From: Kordiimonadaceae bacterium UBA4441
Lineage (GTDB): Bacteria; Pseudomonadota; Alphaproteobacteria; Sphingomonadales; Emcibacteraceae
Assembly: GCA_002390425.1 (NCBI GenBank)
Contig: DGPL01000036.1
Span: 1 to 15,223, forward strand
Direction: 5' to 3'
Length of the DNA: 15,223 nucleotides
The notes beneath the pieces are model-generated. The model searched no databases, was not told the origin of the DNA, and saw only the letters and a list, made by a program, of their open reading frames with translations. Within the stretch, counting starts at the first letter, position 1, and each line of letters begins with the position of its first letter. Positions 14,387-15,223 of this stretch are shown in pieces. Position numbers and translations under genes: made by a program.

Positions 14387-15223
14387 CTACCAGACGATTT
14401 TCTCAACATTTTCAAATGTAATAGAACCACCTTGCGTGAATTGAATTTCACCAGATGCATCTTGACCTAATTCAAGTTCTGTTCCTGTAGGTACTGGTTC
14501 CGGGTCAGCCTTGCCATCAAGGACAACAACCCAATCAGTACCATACTCTCCAGCAACAGCGCTCATATCAATTTTATCAATCCAACTTGCACCTGAGCCA
14601 CCATCAATATCGTCTTCTTCACTTTGAAGGGCAAAAGTAGCTTCAATTCTGAAAGTATCACTTCCATCTTGACCAACCATATTGTCATTGCCACGGCCGC
14701 CAATAATAATATCGTTACCCGTTCCGCCTCTAATAACATCGTTACCATCATTGCCGAATAAAATATCATCTTCATCATCACCATTAATGGTATCTCTATC
14801 GCTACCGCCGAAAATTGTGTCTTTTCCGTCGCCACCATTTAAAGTATCAAGTCCAGTACCGCCGACGATAATATCATCGCCTTCATCACCATCGACATTA
14901 TCATTACCAGAACCACCGAAGAGTTCGTCATTTCCTTCGCCGCCACTTATATTATCGTTACCAGAGCTCCCTAGCAGTATGTCATTGGCATCATTACCAT
15001 CAATTCTATCATTCCCGCCTCGTCCGTTGATAAAGTTTTGATTTTCATCACCTTCCAATTGGTCATTTTTTCCAAAACCATTAAGGACAACATATTCAGG
15101 AGGAGGAGATGTCGGCTCTTCTGGTTCTTCAGGAAGTCCAGGATCATCTAAAATATCCACTGAAATCGTGCCTAATGTTGTTGCCGTATCATTATTACTT
15201 GTGTACGTCATCAGGGAAAGTTG
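14387..15223 (-). CDS. RTX calcium-binding secreted protein, C-terminal part (right end cut by window)
   Basis: The frame stays open through the right edge (Q-L-S-L precede the Met at 15209-15211), so this is the 3' part of a longer gene. From that Met, residues 1-22 (TYTSNNDTATT, then ISVDILDD) look like the last strand of a cadherin/Ig-like repeat. A proline-glutamate linker follows (PEEPEEPTSPPPEY). About 16 RTX nonapeptides (pattern GGxGxDxIx) lie at residues 45-187, 13 in strict 9-residue register at 63-179; these fold into a Ca2+-stabilised beta-roll outside the cell. The last about 85 residues (DIDGGSGASWIDKIDMS ... FENVEKIVW) are the usual ending before or within the type I secretion signal. 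It is likely a type I-secreted adhesin or surface protein; no enzyme domain is visible here. A terminator lies just downstream. Confidence 0.88.
   Translation of the reverse strand, partial: QLSLMTYTSNNDTATTLGTISVDILDDPGLPEEPEEPTSPPPEYVVLNGFGKNDQLEGDENQNFINGRGGNDRIDGNDANDILLGSSGNDNISGGEGNDELFGGSGNDNVDGDEGDDIIVGGTGLDTLNGGDGKDTIFGGSDRDTINGDDEDDILFGNDGNDVIRGGTGNDIIIGGRGNDNMVGQDGSDTFRIEATFALQSEEDDIDGGSGASWIDKIDMSAVAGEYGTDWVVVLDGKADPEPVPTGTELELGQDASGEIQFTQGGSITFENVEKIVW
14651..15079 (-). repeat. Array of RTX nonapeptide repeats
   Basis: About 16 tandem 27-base units encode glycine/aspartate-rich nonapeptides. Thirteen are in strict register, flanked by two degenerate copies (GFGKNDQLE, GDENQNFIN) on the N-terminal side and a partial one (GQDGSDTF) at the end. 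DNA copies differ by synonymous and conservative changes, so the array is old and maintained at the protein level rather than freshly expanded. Confidence 0.85.

Noticed and set aside
14682..15041. 119-codon plus-strand frame rich in Ser-Leu-Pro repeats
   Set aside because: It is the antisense reading of the RTX repeat DNA; the periodicity comes from the real gene on the minus strand.
14651..15079. Periodic 27-base DNA repeats as a CRISPR-like array
   Set aside because: There are no spacers; units abut and encode RTX nonapeptides in one uninterrupted frame.

Overview
The window reads as chromosomal DNA of an AT-rich, probably marine alphaproteobacterium. The main pointer is an adjacent cobS-cobT pair (aerobic cobaltochelatase subunits), typical of Alphaproteobacteria. 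RTX, TRAP and Tat-exported proteins fit a marine Gram-negative. The taxonomic assignment is inference; no rRNA or tRNA gene was seen. Genes are tightly packed and no gene-free stretch exceeds 300 bases.

Layout. 1-2263: the 3' end of cobS, then cobT overlapping or abutting it. 2260-3123 (minus): a short RoxA/YcfD-type JmjC ribosomal oxygenase, convergent with cobT and sharing 4 bases. 3192-5510 (plus): a GIY-YIG protein, a GlsB/YeaQ-type membrane protein, aquaporin AqpZ and a luciferase-like flavin oxidoreductase. 5507-5905 (minus): a small STAS/SpoIIAA-like gene broken by one in-frame TAA. 6148-9387 (plus): two tandem paralogous TRAP solute-binding protein genes, the first broken by an in-frame TAA, then an FMN-dependent 2-hydroxyacid dehydrogenase. 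9419-9544 (minus): a 41-codon relic of the C-terminus of an HlyD-type type I secretion adaptor. 9568-11550 (minus): two tandem ACMSD-like amidohydrolases/decarboxylases. Divergent from these, 11618-14324 (plus): a PhyH-type Fe(II)/2-oxoglutarate dioxygenase and a Tat-exported, spermidine-dehydrogenase-like flavoprotein with a lipobox. A hairpin terminator at 14336-14364 separates it from the convergent RTX gene, whose N-terminal part lies beyond the right edge.

Working together. CobS and CobT form the AAA+/VWA part of the cobaltochelatase. The block from 6148 to 14324 looks like accessory catabolism: periplasmic capture of an organic acid, oxidation of a 2-hydroxyacid, and two metal-dependent decarboxylase/hydrolase paralogs beside a hydroxylase and an exported amine-oxidase-like flavoenzyme. 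The substrate cannot be read from the sequence. No TRAP membrane subunit lies in the window.

The most notable signal is a cluster of three decay scars between 5.5 and 9.6 kb: two genes each interrupted by a single TAA with frame preserved on both sides, plus the HlyD tail. This suggests a region under gene loss and rearrangement. No CRISPR array, insertion sequence or clearly new defence system was seen.
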